This document shows, one piece after another, positions 25,066 through 33,421 of a DNA stretch of 64,000 bases. The position numbers and the translations under genes are program-made. Numbering within the stretch: position 1 is the first letter of the stretch; each line of letters begins with the position of its first letter. The DNA is from JAHCHG01 sp965214585 (GTDB lineage Bacteria; Acidobacteriota; Blastocatellia; Pyrinomonadales; Pyrinomonadaceae). Location: NCBI GenBank assembly GCA_965214585.1, contig OZ243957.1, forward strand, positions 1,364,001-1,428,000, given 5' to 3'. The notes under the pieces were generated by a model. The model was not told the origin of the DNA. It did no database searches and was given only the letters and a program-made list of their open reading frames with translations.

Positions 25066-25680
25066 TTAAAACTCGTGCCGATTCGCCATCGCTTTGTCCA
25101 TCGTAACTTCGTCAACAAATTCGAGATCAGAACCGACGGGCATTCCCATTGCGATTCGTGTCGTTTTCACGCCCAGAGGTTTTATTAAACGCGCCAGATA
25201 ATTCGCCGTCGCTTCGCCTTCGGTTGTCGGATTCGTCGCCACGATCACTTCTTTGACTTCAACGCCGTCGTTATTTTCAGCCGAAAGGCGCGGGAAAATA
25301 TTGGCGATCATCAATTCATCGGGACCGATTCCGCGAATCGGCGACAGCGAGCCGTGCAGAATGTGATAAAGCCCTTTATAACTGCGCGTTTTCTCGATGG
25401 CGACGAGATTATACGGTTCTTCGACGACGCAAATCTGCGAGCGTTCGCGCGACGGCGACGAGCAGAACATACACGGATCAACGTCGGTCAAATTATTGCA
25501 AACCGAGCAGAAAACGATCTTTTCCTTTACTTCGCGTAACGCCTCGATAAAGTTTTCGACCTTTTCTTCCGGCAGACGCAAAATAAAAAACGCCAATCTC
25601 TGAGCCGATTTATGACCGATTCCGGGCAGGCGTTTAAATTCGTCTATAAGTTTGGCGACGGGTTCTGAATATTCCAACAT
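25066..25680 (-). CDS. recR: Recombination protein RecR
   Basis: 204 residues, standard RecR. It has helix-hairpin-helix FKRLPGIGHKSAQRLAFF at about 15-32, zinc finger CSVCNNLTDVDPCMFC, and the Toprim core ICVVEEPYNLVAIEKTRSY followed by GLYHILHGSLSPIRGIGP. It loads RecA on gapped DNA with RecF and RecO. It lies downstream of ybaB, as in many bacteria; dnaX, which often leads this group, is not present. Confidence 0.95.
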   Translation of the reverse strand: MLEYSEPVAKLIDEFKRLPGIGHKSAQRLAFFILRLPEEKVENFIEALREVKEKIVFCSVCNNLTDVDPCMFCSSPSRERSQICVVEEPYNLVAIEKTRSYKGLYHILHGSLSPIRGIGPDELMIANIFPRLSAENNDGVEVKEVIVATNPTTEGEATANYLARLIKPLGVKTTRIAMGMPVGSDLEFVDEVTMDKAMANRHEF

Positions 25681-25682
25681 AA

Positions 25683-25758
25683 TAAATAGTAAATGGTAAA
25701 TGGTAAATAGTGAATAAAGTTTTTTAACTATTTACCATTCACTATTTACCATTTACTA
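25683..25758. repeat. Palindrome of TAAATGGTAAATAG units
   Basis: Tandem TAGTAAATGG-type units on the left are answered by CTATTTACCATTTACTA on the right. It sits between ybaB and recR, within the apparent operon. Confidence 0.65.
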
Positions 25759-25761
25759 AAA

Positions 25762-26067
25762 TTACATAAGTCCGGGCGGCAGCATTCCGCCGAGTTTGCC
25801 TTTGAGCGATTCTTCGATTTTGCGGCGTGCTTCATTTAGTGCGGCAACCGACAAATCTTGTATCATTTCAACGTCGCCGTCCTTGACTAAATCTTCGGAA
25901 ATATTCAGTTCCAAAACCTCGAAATCGCCGCGCATCTTCACCGTTACCGCGCCGCCGCCGGCTGATGCGTCAACGGTCATTTCCTTCATCTGTTTGCCCA
26001 TTTCTTCCTGCATTTTCTGGGCTTGCTTCATCATCGAATTTATATCGAATCCACCGGGTAATTGCAT
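25762..26067 (-). CDS. ybaB: YbaB/EbfC nucleoid-associated protein
   Basis: 101 residues, typical of YbaB. It starts MQLPGGFDINSMMKQAQKMQ and carries VKMRGDFEVLELNISEDLV, then EARRKIEESLKGKLGG. It binds DNA as a dimer and is nearly always next to recR, as here (81 bases apart). Confidence 0.93.
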   Translation of the reverse strand: MQLPGGFDINSMMKQAQKMQEEMGKQMKEMTVDASAGGGAVTVKMRGDFEVLELNISEDLVKDGDVEMIQDLSVAALNEARRKIEESLKGKLGGMLPPGLM

Positions 26068-26431
26068 AATAATTTATTCCTCTTCTGAAAAATTTTGTTA
26101 ATCAATCGTAACTTTCAAAAGATTTAAATGCAATTACATAAAGAAAAAACCCGGCAGTTCTGTAATGCCGAACTGCCGGGTTTAAATACGAATTTGATTT
26201 TACCCATTTCAATAATTTACAAGGGTTTAGATAAATAAGCGGCGCGTAATCATCAAAAATACTTTTTCGAGCAAGCATAAAAACATCAAATTTCGGCTTG
26301 AATTTATTTATAATTTTTCTACTTTGGATTTTGATACCTCTCGGTTTTGAAATACGATAAACGGGGAATTTCATTTGAAAAAGGTAAACCCGGTTTTATG
26401 TCTGCGGCGGAATGACAGACATATTCTCATT
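26068..26431. other. Gene-free stretch between pta and ybaB
   Basis: 364 bases. A rho-independent terminator lies at 26142-26180. A 90-codon open frame (26102-26374, minus) crosses the terminator, has no ribosome site and resembles nothing; it is not believed to be a gene. Confidence 0.6.
26142..26180 (-). terminator. Rho-independent terminator after pta
   Basis: CCCGGCAGTTC (26150-26160) pairs perfectly with GAACTGCCGGG (26170-26180) around a 9-base loop. On the minus strand it is followed by GTTTTTTCTT. It ends the pta transcript about 250 bases past its stop. Confidence 0.8.
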
Positions 26432-27442
26432 TCAGGTCGGAAATATATCCCGCGCCTGCGATTGAACAGCAGTAATGGCGACTGCATTGACAATATCTTC
26501 CGCTTTGCAGCCGCGTGATAAATCATTACAAGGCTTATCCAATCCTTGCAAAATCGGTCCGATTGCCGTTCCGCCGGTTAATCTTTCGGTTAGTTTGTAG
26601 GCGATATTTCCGGCGTTCAGGTCGGGGAAGATCAGGACGTTTGCCTTACCTGCGACACTTGAACCTTCGGCTTTTTTATGAGCGACGGCGGGAATCAAGG
26701 CGGCATCGGCTTGGAGTTCGCCGTCAACTTCAAGGTCGGGTTTTCGCACTTTTATTGTTTTTGCGGCTTCGACGACTTTATCAATCAAAGGATGTTTCGC
26801 GCTTCCTTTGGTGGAAAACGAGAGCAGCGCAACTTTCGGTTCAACGCCGAGCAAAGCACGGCACGAATCGGCGGAAGCGATGGCGATTTCGGCAAGCTGT
26901 TCCTGCGTCGGATCAATCACGACTCCGCAATCGGCGTAGATCATCGCGCCTTCGTGTCCGAATTTTTTGTCGGGAACGACCATCAAAAAAAATGACGAAA
27001 CGGTTCTAAAACCTTTTCGCGCACCGACACAGTAAAGCGCGGCGCGAACGACATTTGCCGTCGAATTAACCGCGCCCGCAACCGAGCCGTCGGCAAGTCC
27101 GAGATGCACCATCAAGTTTCCGTAAAAAAGCGAATCTTTGACAACTTGCTCCGATTCTTCGAGCGTCACGCCTTTTGAGCGGCGCAATTCGTGATAAAGC
27201 CGCGCCATTTTTTCAAAATCGCTTGACGTGCGATGATTCAAAATGTCAACGCCGTTCAAATTTACGTTTACATCATTCGCCAATTGACGAATCACTTCTT
27301 CTCTGCCTAAAAGCGTAACTTTAGCGATATTTTCACTCGCACAAATCGCGGCGGCGTGAACCGTTCGCACGTCTTCGCCTTCGGGCAAAATTATATGCTG
27401 CACATCGCTCGCGGCTTTTTGTCTGATTTTTTGCAGAATCAT
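26432..27442 (-). CDS. pta: Phosphate acetyltransferase
   Basis: Converts acetyl-CoA and phosphate to acetyl phosphate. 336 residues, the short form without the N-terminal DRTGG domain. Family blocks: HIILPEGEDVRTVHAAAI at 16-33, SSFFLMVVPDKKFGHEGAMI, DCGVVIDPTQEQLAEIAI, LSFSTKGSAKHPLIDKV and LIFPDLNAGNIAYKLTERL then GGTAIGPILQGLDKP. No acetate kinase gene is adjacent, and the nearest upstream genes are a vapBC pair. Confidence 0.93.
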   Translation of the reverse strand: MILQKIRQKAASDVQHIILPEGEDVRTVHAAAICASENIAKVTLLGREEVIRQLANDVNVNLNGVDILNHRTSSDFEKMARLYHELRRSKGVTLEESEQVVKDSLFYGNLMVHLGLADGSVAGAVNSTANVVRAALYCVGARKGFRTVSSFFLMVVPDKKFGHEGAMIYADCGVVIDPTQEQLAEIAIASADSCRALLGVEPKVALLSFSTKGSAKHPLIDKVVEAAKTIKVRKPDLEVDGELQADAALIPAVAHKKAEGSSVAGKANVLIFPDLNAGNIAYKLTERLTGGTAIGPILQGLDKPCNDLSRGCKAEDIVNAVAITAVQSQARDIFPT

Positions 27443-27496
27443 TTGGTTTTTTACTTTTTGAAATACACGAAAAATTAAAACGGCAAATACGGAAAA

Positions 27497-27910
27497 TTAT
27501 ATCTCCCAATCTTCTGTTTTCAATTTTTCTATACGCCCGAATTCCTTTGTATTATGCGTAATCAGAGTTAAATTGTTTGCCAAAGCAATCGCGGCGATCT
27601 GCAAATCGTAAGCACCAATCGGCGTTCCTTTTTTCGCTAAATCGGCGCGAAGATCACCGAATATCAAAGCCGCGTCGTCGTCAAAAGGCAGCGATTGAAA
27701 CTGCTTGAAAAATCTGTTTTGTTCTTTCAAAGATTTCTGCAAATCTTGACTTTTCATCGAGCCGTAAAACATTTCGGCTTTGACAATCGAACAAACGGCA
27801 ATCTGCCATTTTGGTATTGATTCGAGTTTGTTCCTTACACCTGATTCGTAATTTCTGAGATAGACAATACAGGCATTTGTGTCTAACAGATATTTGAGCC
27901 AATAATTCAT
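27497..27910 (-). CDS. vapC: VapC-family PIN toxin
   Basis: 137 residues. PIN acidic residues are D10 in KYLLDTNACI, E46 in KAEMFYGS, the aspartate in IGAYDLQIAAIAL and the THNTKEFGRI closing motif, all in VapC order. It is a site-specific ribonuclease in this family. The first four bases overlap the end of the antitoxin gene (ATGA), so the pair is translationally coupled. Confidence 0.92.
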   Translation of the reverse strand: MNYWLKYLLDTNACIVYLRNYESGVRNKLESIPKWQIAVCSIVKAEMFYGSMKSQDLQKSLKEQNRFFKQFQSLPFDDDAALIFGDLRADLAKKGTPIGAYDLQIAAIALANNLTLITHNTKEFGRIEKLKTEDWEI

Positions 27911-28152
27911 TCTATTTCCTCTCTATCAGATTGGACAGGCTGCGGTTCACGGTCTGGAAAGTCGGGCAAACTTCCCGCCGTTTCTTCAAAAAAACCAATC
28001 GGATAACCGTTTTTATCCGTTTCAACCGTTTCGCCATTCTCGAATTCTTCATCCAGAGGCAAAATAATTATCTCGACATCGCGGTTTCTAAGTTCTTTCG
28101 GAACTGAAATAACCGACGGCGCGTTTTTTATTGTTTCACGATAAAAATTCAT
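27907..28152 (-). CDS. VapB-like antitoxin
   Basis: 81 residues. The N-terminal part (MNFYRETIKNAPSVISVPKE, then LRNRDVEIIILPLDE) looks like a small AbrB/Phd-type beta fold, and the acidic, proline-rich tail (PDFPDREPQPVQSDREEIE) would wrap the toxin. It overlaps vapC by four bases. AGGAG lies before the ATG (AAAAGGAG). Confidence 0.8.
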   Translation of the reverse strand: MNFYRETIKNAPSVISVPKELRNRDVEIIILPLDEEFENGETVETDKNGYPIGFFEETAGSLPDFPDREPQPVQSDREEIE

Positions 28153-28180
28153 ATTTGTAAAACTCCTTTTATTTATGAGC

Positions 28181-28315
28181 CGACGCAGCCTGAAGAAAAA
28201 GATAAATTTTTACAGGGATAAATAGGATAGACAGAGATAATCAAAGATTGTTTTTTTCCGTTTTTTATCCTGTTCATCCTGTCTATCCCTGTTAAATTTT
28301 CTTCGGGCTGCGCCG
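28181..28315. repeat. Palindromic repeat, TTTACAGGGAT family, copy 3
   Basis: The longest arms of the family. The outer CGACGCAGCCTGAAGAAAA is answered by TTTTCTTCGGGCTGCGCCG and the inner TTTTTACAGGGATAAATAGG by TCCTGTCTATCCCTGTTAAA. It lies upstream of the vapBC pair and after the methyltransferase operon. Confidence 0.75.
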
Positions 28316-28347
28316 ATTTCTATTATTGTATAATATAACTTACCTGA

Positions 28348-29109
28348 TTAAGATTTTTTCGCCACGATCACAATCGAAACGCCGAACGGGAAATCGAAAT
28401 TTTTGAGCCAAAACCGTTCCGCGCCGAAAAGTTTTCCGAAAACACCGTTTAAAGCCGAAATGTTTACATTATTTTCCGATTCGGGTTTAATTCCCGTTAC
28501 TTTCATCAAAGTTCTGCCCGCCAAAATCGGCGCGAAAAACGTCCAATTGGCATAAGTTGCGCGTTCGATCTCAAACCCTGCTTGTTTCAATCTTTCAACA
28601 ATCTGCCGTTTCGTGTAGCGAATCCGGTGATTTGAAACATCGTCCTGCACGCCCCACAGCCACATAAATGCGGGAACAAAAATCAAACTTTTCCCGCCCG
28701 TTTTCAAAACGCGGTGCATTTCTTTGAGTCCCGCAACATCGTCGTCCAGATGTTCAATCACATCGAGCGCGGTTACGATTTCAAAACTTTCACTTGCAAA
28801 CGGCAATTCTTCCGCCAAACCTTTGTGAACCGTTAAGCCTTTCGATTTGCAGAATTCGAGCGCGTCGTCCGAAACATCAACTCCTTCCGCCGCGCCGAAA
28901 TTTTCCAACATTTCCAAATTTCCGCCCGTTCCGCATCCAACGTCGAGAATACGCGGACTTTGGACTTTGGACTCTGGACTCTGGACAATCTTTTGCATAA
29001 AAGATTCGAGAATCGCCCGCCTGCCGACATACCACCAATGCGAATCTTCGACGCGGTTCATAATCGCGTAAGTGTGCTGCTGCATTTCTTTTGAAAGTTC
29101 GGCTTGCAT
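28348..29109 (-). CDS. Class I SAM-dependent methyltransferase
   Basis: 253 residues with the SAM-binding LDVGCGTGGNLEML, the post-II EGVDVSDDALEFC and VTALDVIEHLDDD. The N-terminus contains IVQSPESKVQSPRIL, which comes from a 7-base tandem repeat (28956-28986) lying inside the gene just before the SAM site. The start is 2 bases after the stop of the upstream methyltransferase, so the two form an operon. The substrate is not evident; proteins of this form often act in sugar or lipid modification. Confidence 0.85.
   Translation of the reverse strand: MQAELSKEMQQHTYAIMNRVEDSHWWYVGRRAILESFMQKIVQSPESKVQSPRILDVGCGTGGNLEMLENFGAAEGVDVSDDALEFCKSKGLTVHKGLAEELPFASESFEIVTALDVIEHLDDDVAGLKEMHRVLKTGGKSLIFVPAFMWLWGVQDDVSNHRIRYTKRQIVERLKQAGFEIERATYANWTFFAPILAGRTLMKVTGIKPESENNVNISALNGVFGKLFGAERFWLKNFDFPFGVSIVIVAKKS
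28956..28986. repeat. 7-base tandem repeat inside a methyltransferase gene
   Basis: Four and a half units of GACTTTG/GACTCTG within the coding sequence, in frame on the minus strand as SPESKVQSP-type peptide. The length does not disturb the reading frame. Confidence 0.8.
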
Positions 29110-29111
29110 AA

Positions 29112-30110
29112 TTATTTCTTTATTTCACCAAAACCGCACCAAGAATTTTGGTTGTGCCAAGTTATTTTAATATCGCTTGCGCCTATTTCTTCCCACCAAT
29201 TTTCAAAATCTTCCTTTGAAATATAAAACGCCGTCGGCGCAACCAGATGATCGAAAACGATATTGTGCTGTTCGCGCCAGCCGAATGTGCCGAGATGACT
29301 TAGATAATCGTTGTAAAAAAGTTTATCGGCAATGGGTTTTGCGGCTTTGTTAAGCGGCTTATAGATCAGTTTCGAGGCGAGAAAAACGCCGATTGTCGGG
29401 AGTTTTGAAAGTTGGAAAAGCGTCGGCTGGTTTATTTTTGACGTGAAGCCCGTCCGCACCGGATTTATGTAATTTACGATCCATTCGTTGTTTTCTTCGC
29501 CGTAAATCCAAGCCGAGATCGCGCCGCCTTTTTTTACTTTTGAGGCAAGCGACGTAAACGCTTTTTTCGGTTCGGGCGTGTGATGCAGAACGCCGACGCT
29601 GAATGCGTAATCGAAGACTTTTTTAAATGGCAGTTTGAAAATATCGGCTTGCACGATGTGGACGTTTGGCAATTGTTTCGTCGCTTGAAAAGCCGTTTCA
29701 ACCGCTGAACTCAAATCAATTCCGACGATTTCTTTTGCGCCCCAATCCGCCGCTAAAGTCGTGTGTCTGCCTTTGCCGCAGCCCGCTTCGAGAACAATTT
29801 TATCTACAAAAAATTCGGGTTTGACAGGCTGAATCCAGCCGAGAAACTGTTCGGCGTATTTTTTATCTTTCTGCGTGAAATTCGTCCATTGCCAGCCGAA
29901 ATTTTCGGCGGTTTCGGCTTTGTCGGCTTCGATTTTCGACAAATCCGCAAAACGCGGAACGCCGCGCGTAACTTTATATTCGCGGCTGCATTTTCGGCAA
30001 TTTAAAACCGCTTCGATTATTTCTTTGTTATCATATTCGCCGACATACGCGAGCAGAATATCGCCGCCGCATTTGGGACACGCGAGTAAATTTAAAAGTT
30101 TTTCTTTCAT
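29112..30110 (-). CDS. Methyltransferase with N-terminal zinc ribbon
   Basis: 332 residues. CPKCGG...CRKCSREY at 10-44 is a Trm112-like zinc ribbon. The SAM domain shows VLEAGCGKGRHTTLAADWGA then IVGIDLSSAVETAF, and DYAFSVGVLHHTPEPKKAF is the motif of the class I fold. Such proteins often modify glycans or other large substrates. It is co-transcribed with the downstream methyltransferase. Confidence 0.88.
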   Translation of the reverse strand: MKEKLLNLLACPKCGGDILLAYVGEYDNKEIIEAVLNCRKCSREYKVTRGVPRFADLSKIEADKAETAENFGWQWTNFTQKDKKYAEQFLGWIQPVKPEFFVDKIVLEAGCGKGRHTTLAADWGAKEIVGIDLSSAVETAFQATKQLPNVHIVQADIFKLPFKKVFDYAFSVGVLHHTPEPKKAFTSLASKVKKGGAISAWIYGEENNEWIVNYINPVRTGFTSKINQPTLFQLSKLPTIGVFLASKLIYKPLNKAAKPIADKLFYNDYLSHLGTFGWREQHNIVFDHLVAPTAFYISKEDFENWWEEIGASDIKITWHNQNSWCGFGEIKK

Positions 30111-30161
30111 TAAAAAGATTCAAAAAGGAAAATTACTTAGATTGCGATTTCGTCAAAATAA

Positions 30162-30632
30162 TTATCTACGGGTTACTGCCTGCTCAAATTTCTCAAATTC
30201 CTCAAACGGAAAAGGCTGTCGCCAGTTTTGTTCAAATTCGTCAATTTCGCGCTCGGCGTAAAGCTGCGTAAATGTTTCGTAAAACGCTTCGCAAATCTCT
30301 CTCGCGCCGCCCGTATGTGTGAAAACCGTTTCCGCGTTTCGCCTTTCGCGCGTTTTCGTCGGATATTCGATTATTTCAAGCGTCGTGTGTTTCGCGTCTT
30401 TACGGAAAACGAAATCGAATTCTTCCGGGCTGCGATTCCATTTCAGAGTTTTCTCGAATTCGTGCGTATCAACATCAAGCAGTTCGGTCAAAATCCGTAA
30501 TAATTCAGACAGAGCGTTTTCATGCGGAGCGTGCGCCGTCGTCGTGTGAAACTCGGAATCGCCGTCGTTAAAACCGATTGACATCCAGCCGCATTGCGGA
30601 GAATTGAAACTGACTTCTAATTTTTCCGACAT
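30162..30632 (-). CDS. Conserved-looking hypothetical protein
   Basis: 156 residues, soluble, acidic, with no signal peptide. Visible segments: FNSPQCGWMSIGFNDGDSEF, SELLRILTELLDVDTHEFEK and a helical C-terminus ending EKFEQAVTRR. No family is recognised. It lies 51 bases upstream of the methyltransferase operon and may lead it. Confidence 0.65.
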   Translation of the reverse strand: MSEKLEVSFNSPQCGWMSIGFNDGDSEFHTTTAHAPHENALSELLRILTELLDVDTHEFEKTLKWNRSPEEFDFVFRKDAKHTTLEIIEYPTKTRERRNAETVFTHTGGAREICEAFYETFTQLYAEREIDEFEQNWRQPFPFEEFEKFEQAVTRR

Positions 30633-30643
30633 AATTTTTTAAG

Positions 30644-30711
30644 CGTAAATGGTAAATAGTAAATCGTAAATAGCGGAAGTTTCTATTTACGATTTACTAT
30701 TTACCATTTAC
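30644..30711. repeat. Palindrome of GTAAATGGTAAATAG units
   Basis: Perfect 29-base arms: GTAAATGGTAAATAGTAAAT continuing to 30672, and the exact complement at 30683-30711, around a 10-base loop. It lies between the divergent hypothetical gene and thyA, close to both starts. Confidence 0.8.
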
Positions 30712-30764
30712 GGCTTTCCTATGGTAACTTTATCTGTAAAATTCCACAAATTTACAAAGCGAAG

Positions 30765-31610
30765 ATGAAACAATATCAGGAACTTTTACGGTATATTTTA
30801 GATAACGGAACGCGCCACGAAGACAGAACGGGCGTTGGCACGATTTCGGTTTTCGGCTATCAAAATCGTTATGATTTAACGGAAGGTTTTCCGATTGTAA
30901 CGACGAAAAGAGTGCCGTTTCGCTGGGTTGCCGAAGAATTATTCTGGTTCTTGTCGGGCGATACGAACGAGAAAAATCTGCGCGAAAAAGGCGTTGATAT
31001 TTGGGCGGAATGGGCGGACGCGGAACACACTTCAAAATTCGGACGCGAGGTCGGCGATTTAGGTCCGGTTTACGGTTATCTTTGGCGAAGTTTTGGCGGC
31101 GATTATCCCGAAATGAACGGCGTTGACCAAATTAAATTGTTGATTGAAGAAATCGAAAAAAATCCGAATTCGCGCCGTTTGATTATTACCGGCTGGAATC
31201 CTGAAACCGCCGTAAAAGTTGACCTTCCACCTTGTCATTCATTCATACAGTTTAAGGTTGAAGACGAAAAAACTCTGCATTGCCAGCTTTACCAAAGAAG
31301 CGCAGACGCATTTCTCGGCGTGCCGTTTAACATCTCGTCTTACGCGCTTTTAACTCATCTGATCGCGCACGTCTGCAACTTGGAAGTCGGCGAATTTGTT
31401 CACAGTTTTGGCGATCTGCACATTTATTCAAATCATCTCGAACAGGTCGAACAGCTTTTAAGCCGCGAGCCTCTGACCTTGCCGAAACTGGAATTTGTGA
31501 ACGCGGAAAATCTGAAGGGTTTTGAAGGTTTGCTCAATTTCAAATACGAAAATCTGAATTTGATCGGCTACAAATCGCACAAGAAAATTGCCGCGCCGGT
31601 TGCCGTGTAA
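30765..31610 (+). CDS. thyA: Thymidylate synthase
   Basis: Makes dTMP from dUMP with methylenetetrahydrofolate. 281 residues. NGTRHEDRTGVGTISVFGYQ near the N-terminus, the catalytic C157 in LPPCHSFIQF, and QLYQRSADAFLGVPFNISSY all fit ThyA. Dihydrofolate reductase, its common neighbour, is not next to it. Confidence 0.95.
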   Translation: MKQYQELLRYILDNGTRHEDRTGVGTISVFGYQNRYDLTEGFPIVTTKRVPFRWVAEELFWFLSGDTNEKNLREKGVDIWAEWADAEHTSKFGREVGDLGPVYGYLWRSFGGDYPEMNGVDQIKLLIEEIEKNPNSRRLIITGWNPETAVKVDLPPCHSFIQFKVEDEKTLHCQLYQRSADAFLGVPFNISSYALLTHLIAHVCNLEVGEFVHSFGDLHIYSNHLEQVEQLLSREPLTLPKLEFVNAENLKGFEGLLNFKYENLNLIGYKSHKKIAAPVAV

Positions 31611-31630
31611 AACTGTTATTTACAAGAAAA

Positions 31631-31773
31631 TTAAACCACGAAGTTTCACGAAGGAAACACGAAGTTTTTTAAATCAGTAAGCACTCAAAAATAATGATTT
31701 ATAGTTTTCATTTTTTAATTTAATCAATATTCTGTTTTTACTTCGTGTTTCCTTCGTGAAACTTCGTGGTTAA
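31631..31773. repeat. Palindromic repeat, ACCACGAAG family, copy 1
   Basis: TTAAACCACGAAGTTTCACG (continuing to 31664) is answered almost perfectly by CTTCGTGTTTCCTTCGTGAA (continuing to 31773). It lies between the convergent thyA and OmpA-type genes and probably ends both transcripts. A second copy is at 41829-41955. Confidence 0.8.
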
Positions 31774-31780
31774 ACGCTTT

Positions 31781-33019
31781 TTATTTCGCAATTGAATATT
31801 CGATTCGGCGATTATAAAAACGTCCGGTTTCGGTGTCATTGGAAGCGACTGGATTTTTCTCGCCGTAGCCTTTTGCCGACAGAGATTTTTCATTTACGCC
31901 TTCTGCGATCAGCGCGTCTCTGACGGATTTGGCGCGGGCTTCGGAAAGCGTCTGATTCGGCTCGTCGCCGCCGACATTATCGGTGTGTCCGCCGACTTCG
32001 ATAACGACATTTTCGGGAACTTTTTTCAGATAACCGGCGGCAATTTTTAAGAATCCCTTTTGATCTTCGCTGATTTCCGACGAGTTGCTGTCGAATTTGA
32101 TAATGGCGAGATTCAGTGCTTTGAGCAGATCGTCCAAACTAAACTGATCGCCGAGTTTTCCCAAAGCGTCTTCGGCGCATTTTTGAGATTTTATATAATC
32201 GCCGCTTTTCAAATTTTCGCATTCGTTGCTGACGGCGACTTCCTGCCTGCATTCGGCGTTTCTGTTTAAAACTTCTCCGTCCTGTCCTTCAATTTGAATC
32301 GCATCGCATTTGTAATTCGGCGCAGTAACTTCGATTTTCTTTTGCTCGCCGGATTTTAAGTTTTGCAGTTTTCGAGTGCCTTCGTTCGGAGTCGTTACGT
32401 CCCAATCCGTGCCGTTGACGGTAATCCGGCTTTCGCGCGGAACATTATTGACGACGACTTCAAAACCGGGCGTGGTGATGAAAAAGAAGTAAACGCCGAC
32501 CAAAACGACGACGGCAAACACGAACATCATCGCCAAACCGCCCGCAATCCAAGCCCAGCCGGGAATTCCTTTTTTTCCCTTTTCTTCTTCTTCGCGTTTT
32601 TGTTTGGCGGCTTCGGTTGGAGTCGGCGGAAGATTCTGATATTTTGCGCGTTCCGCTTGGGGAAGACGTATATACGGAGTCGTCGCGCCGTAATCCTGAT
32701 TGCCCGCGCCGCTTGATGCGCCGAAATCATCAGACGGCGAAACATTTATGCCCGGCTGCGTTACGCCCCAATCGGCTGCTTTCGGATTGTTTGAAGAAGG
32801 ATTAAATGTTGAATCGAAATCATTTGCATCTTCGTTCGGATTAAAGTTCGTAACCGTGTTTCCCCAATCATCGGACAGCGGTTGCGGCGAGAAATTATAA
32901 TTTGTTTTTTCCCAATCGTGCGTTACGTCATCCGACTGCGGAACTTTGAAATTCGGCGTAGTTTTGGAAAAATCGTCGGGCGCGGGCGGCGGTTTCGGAT
33001 TATTTTTGTTGTCACTCAC
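31781..33019 (-). CDS. OmpA-family protein with cytoplasmic-type N-terminus
   Basis: 412 residues. About 165 residues of low-complexity text with repeated SDDWGNT-type motifs precede a single membrane segment (GWAWIAGGLAMMFVFAVVVL). Then comes a PEGA-like stretch (FEVVVNNVPRESRITVNG), and last an OmpA C-terminal domain (VIEVGGHTDNVGGDEPNQTL, SARAKSV-type helix, NRRIEYSIAK) that binds peptidoglycan. GTG at 33019 has GGAG 8 bases before it; a TTG 24 bases upstream lacks one. The topology suggests an inner-membrane anchor reaching the wall. Confidence 0.8.
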   Translation of the reverse strand: MSDNKNNPKPPPAPDDFSKTTPNFKVPQSDDVTHDWEKTNYNFSPQPLSDDWGNTVTNFNPNEDANDFDSTFNPSSNNPKAADWGVTQPGINVSPSDDFGASSGAGNQDYGATTPYIRLPQAERAKYQNLPPTPTEAAKQKREEEEKGKKGIPGWAWIAGGLAMMFVFAVVVLVGVYFFFITTPGFEVVVNNVPRESRITVNGTDWDVTTPNEGTRKLQNLKSGEQKKIEVTAPNYKCDAIQIEGQDGEVLNRNAECRQEVAVSNECENLKSGDYIKSQKCAEDALGKLGDQFSLDDLLKALNLAIIKFDSNSSEISEDQKGFLKIAAGYLKKVPENVVIEVGGHTDNVGGDEPNQTLSEARAKSVRDALIAEGVNEKSLSAKGYGEKNPVASNDTETGRFYNRRIEYSIAK

Positions 33020-33421
33020 AGATCGTTCTCCTTTATTGGGCAAAACCAGATTATATGCGTTTTAATGCTTTAGACGCAAGAAAACCGATAAATTTGCCAA
33101 AGCGCGGGCAAAACGACGGAAGTATTTAGATCGGAGATAAATTTGGCGGGAATATAGAAAAAATTGTCAATTCTGCGGTCGGAAGGAATTTTAATTCGTA
33201 AACTTTTAAACTAAAACTATTATTATTCTCAAATATCCATTCTTAAATATCAATCGTGTTGTAAGTTTTCATTAAGCACCCACACAAAAATAAATATAGC
33301 TGAAGACGGAAGTGCTTAATAAGAATCTGAAAATATAATTGATATTTGATAATTAGCCGACACATTACTGTTCAGTTTTATTTTCAAAATTCTTTTAACA
33401 GCAAATATTTGCCAACCTGTA
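33020..33421. other. Gene-free AT-rich stretch
   Basis: 402 bases between two convergently placed minus-strand genes' ends and starts. It contains a loose inverted repeat (ATTAAGCAC near 33271 and GTGCTTAAT near 33312) but no open frame or strong terminator. Confidence 0.5.

Noticed and set aside
26102..26374. 90-codon open frame on the minus strand
   Set aside because: It runs through a strong terminator hairpin (26142-26180), has no ribosome site, and its middle is made of hairpin sequence.
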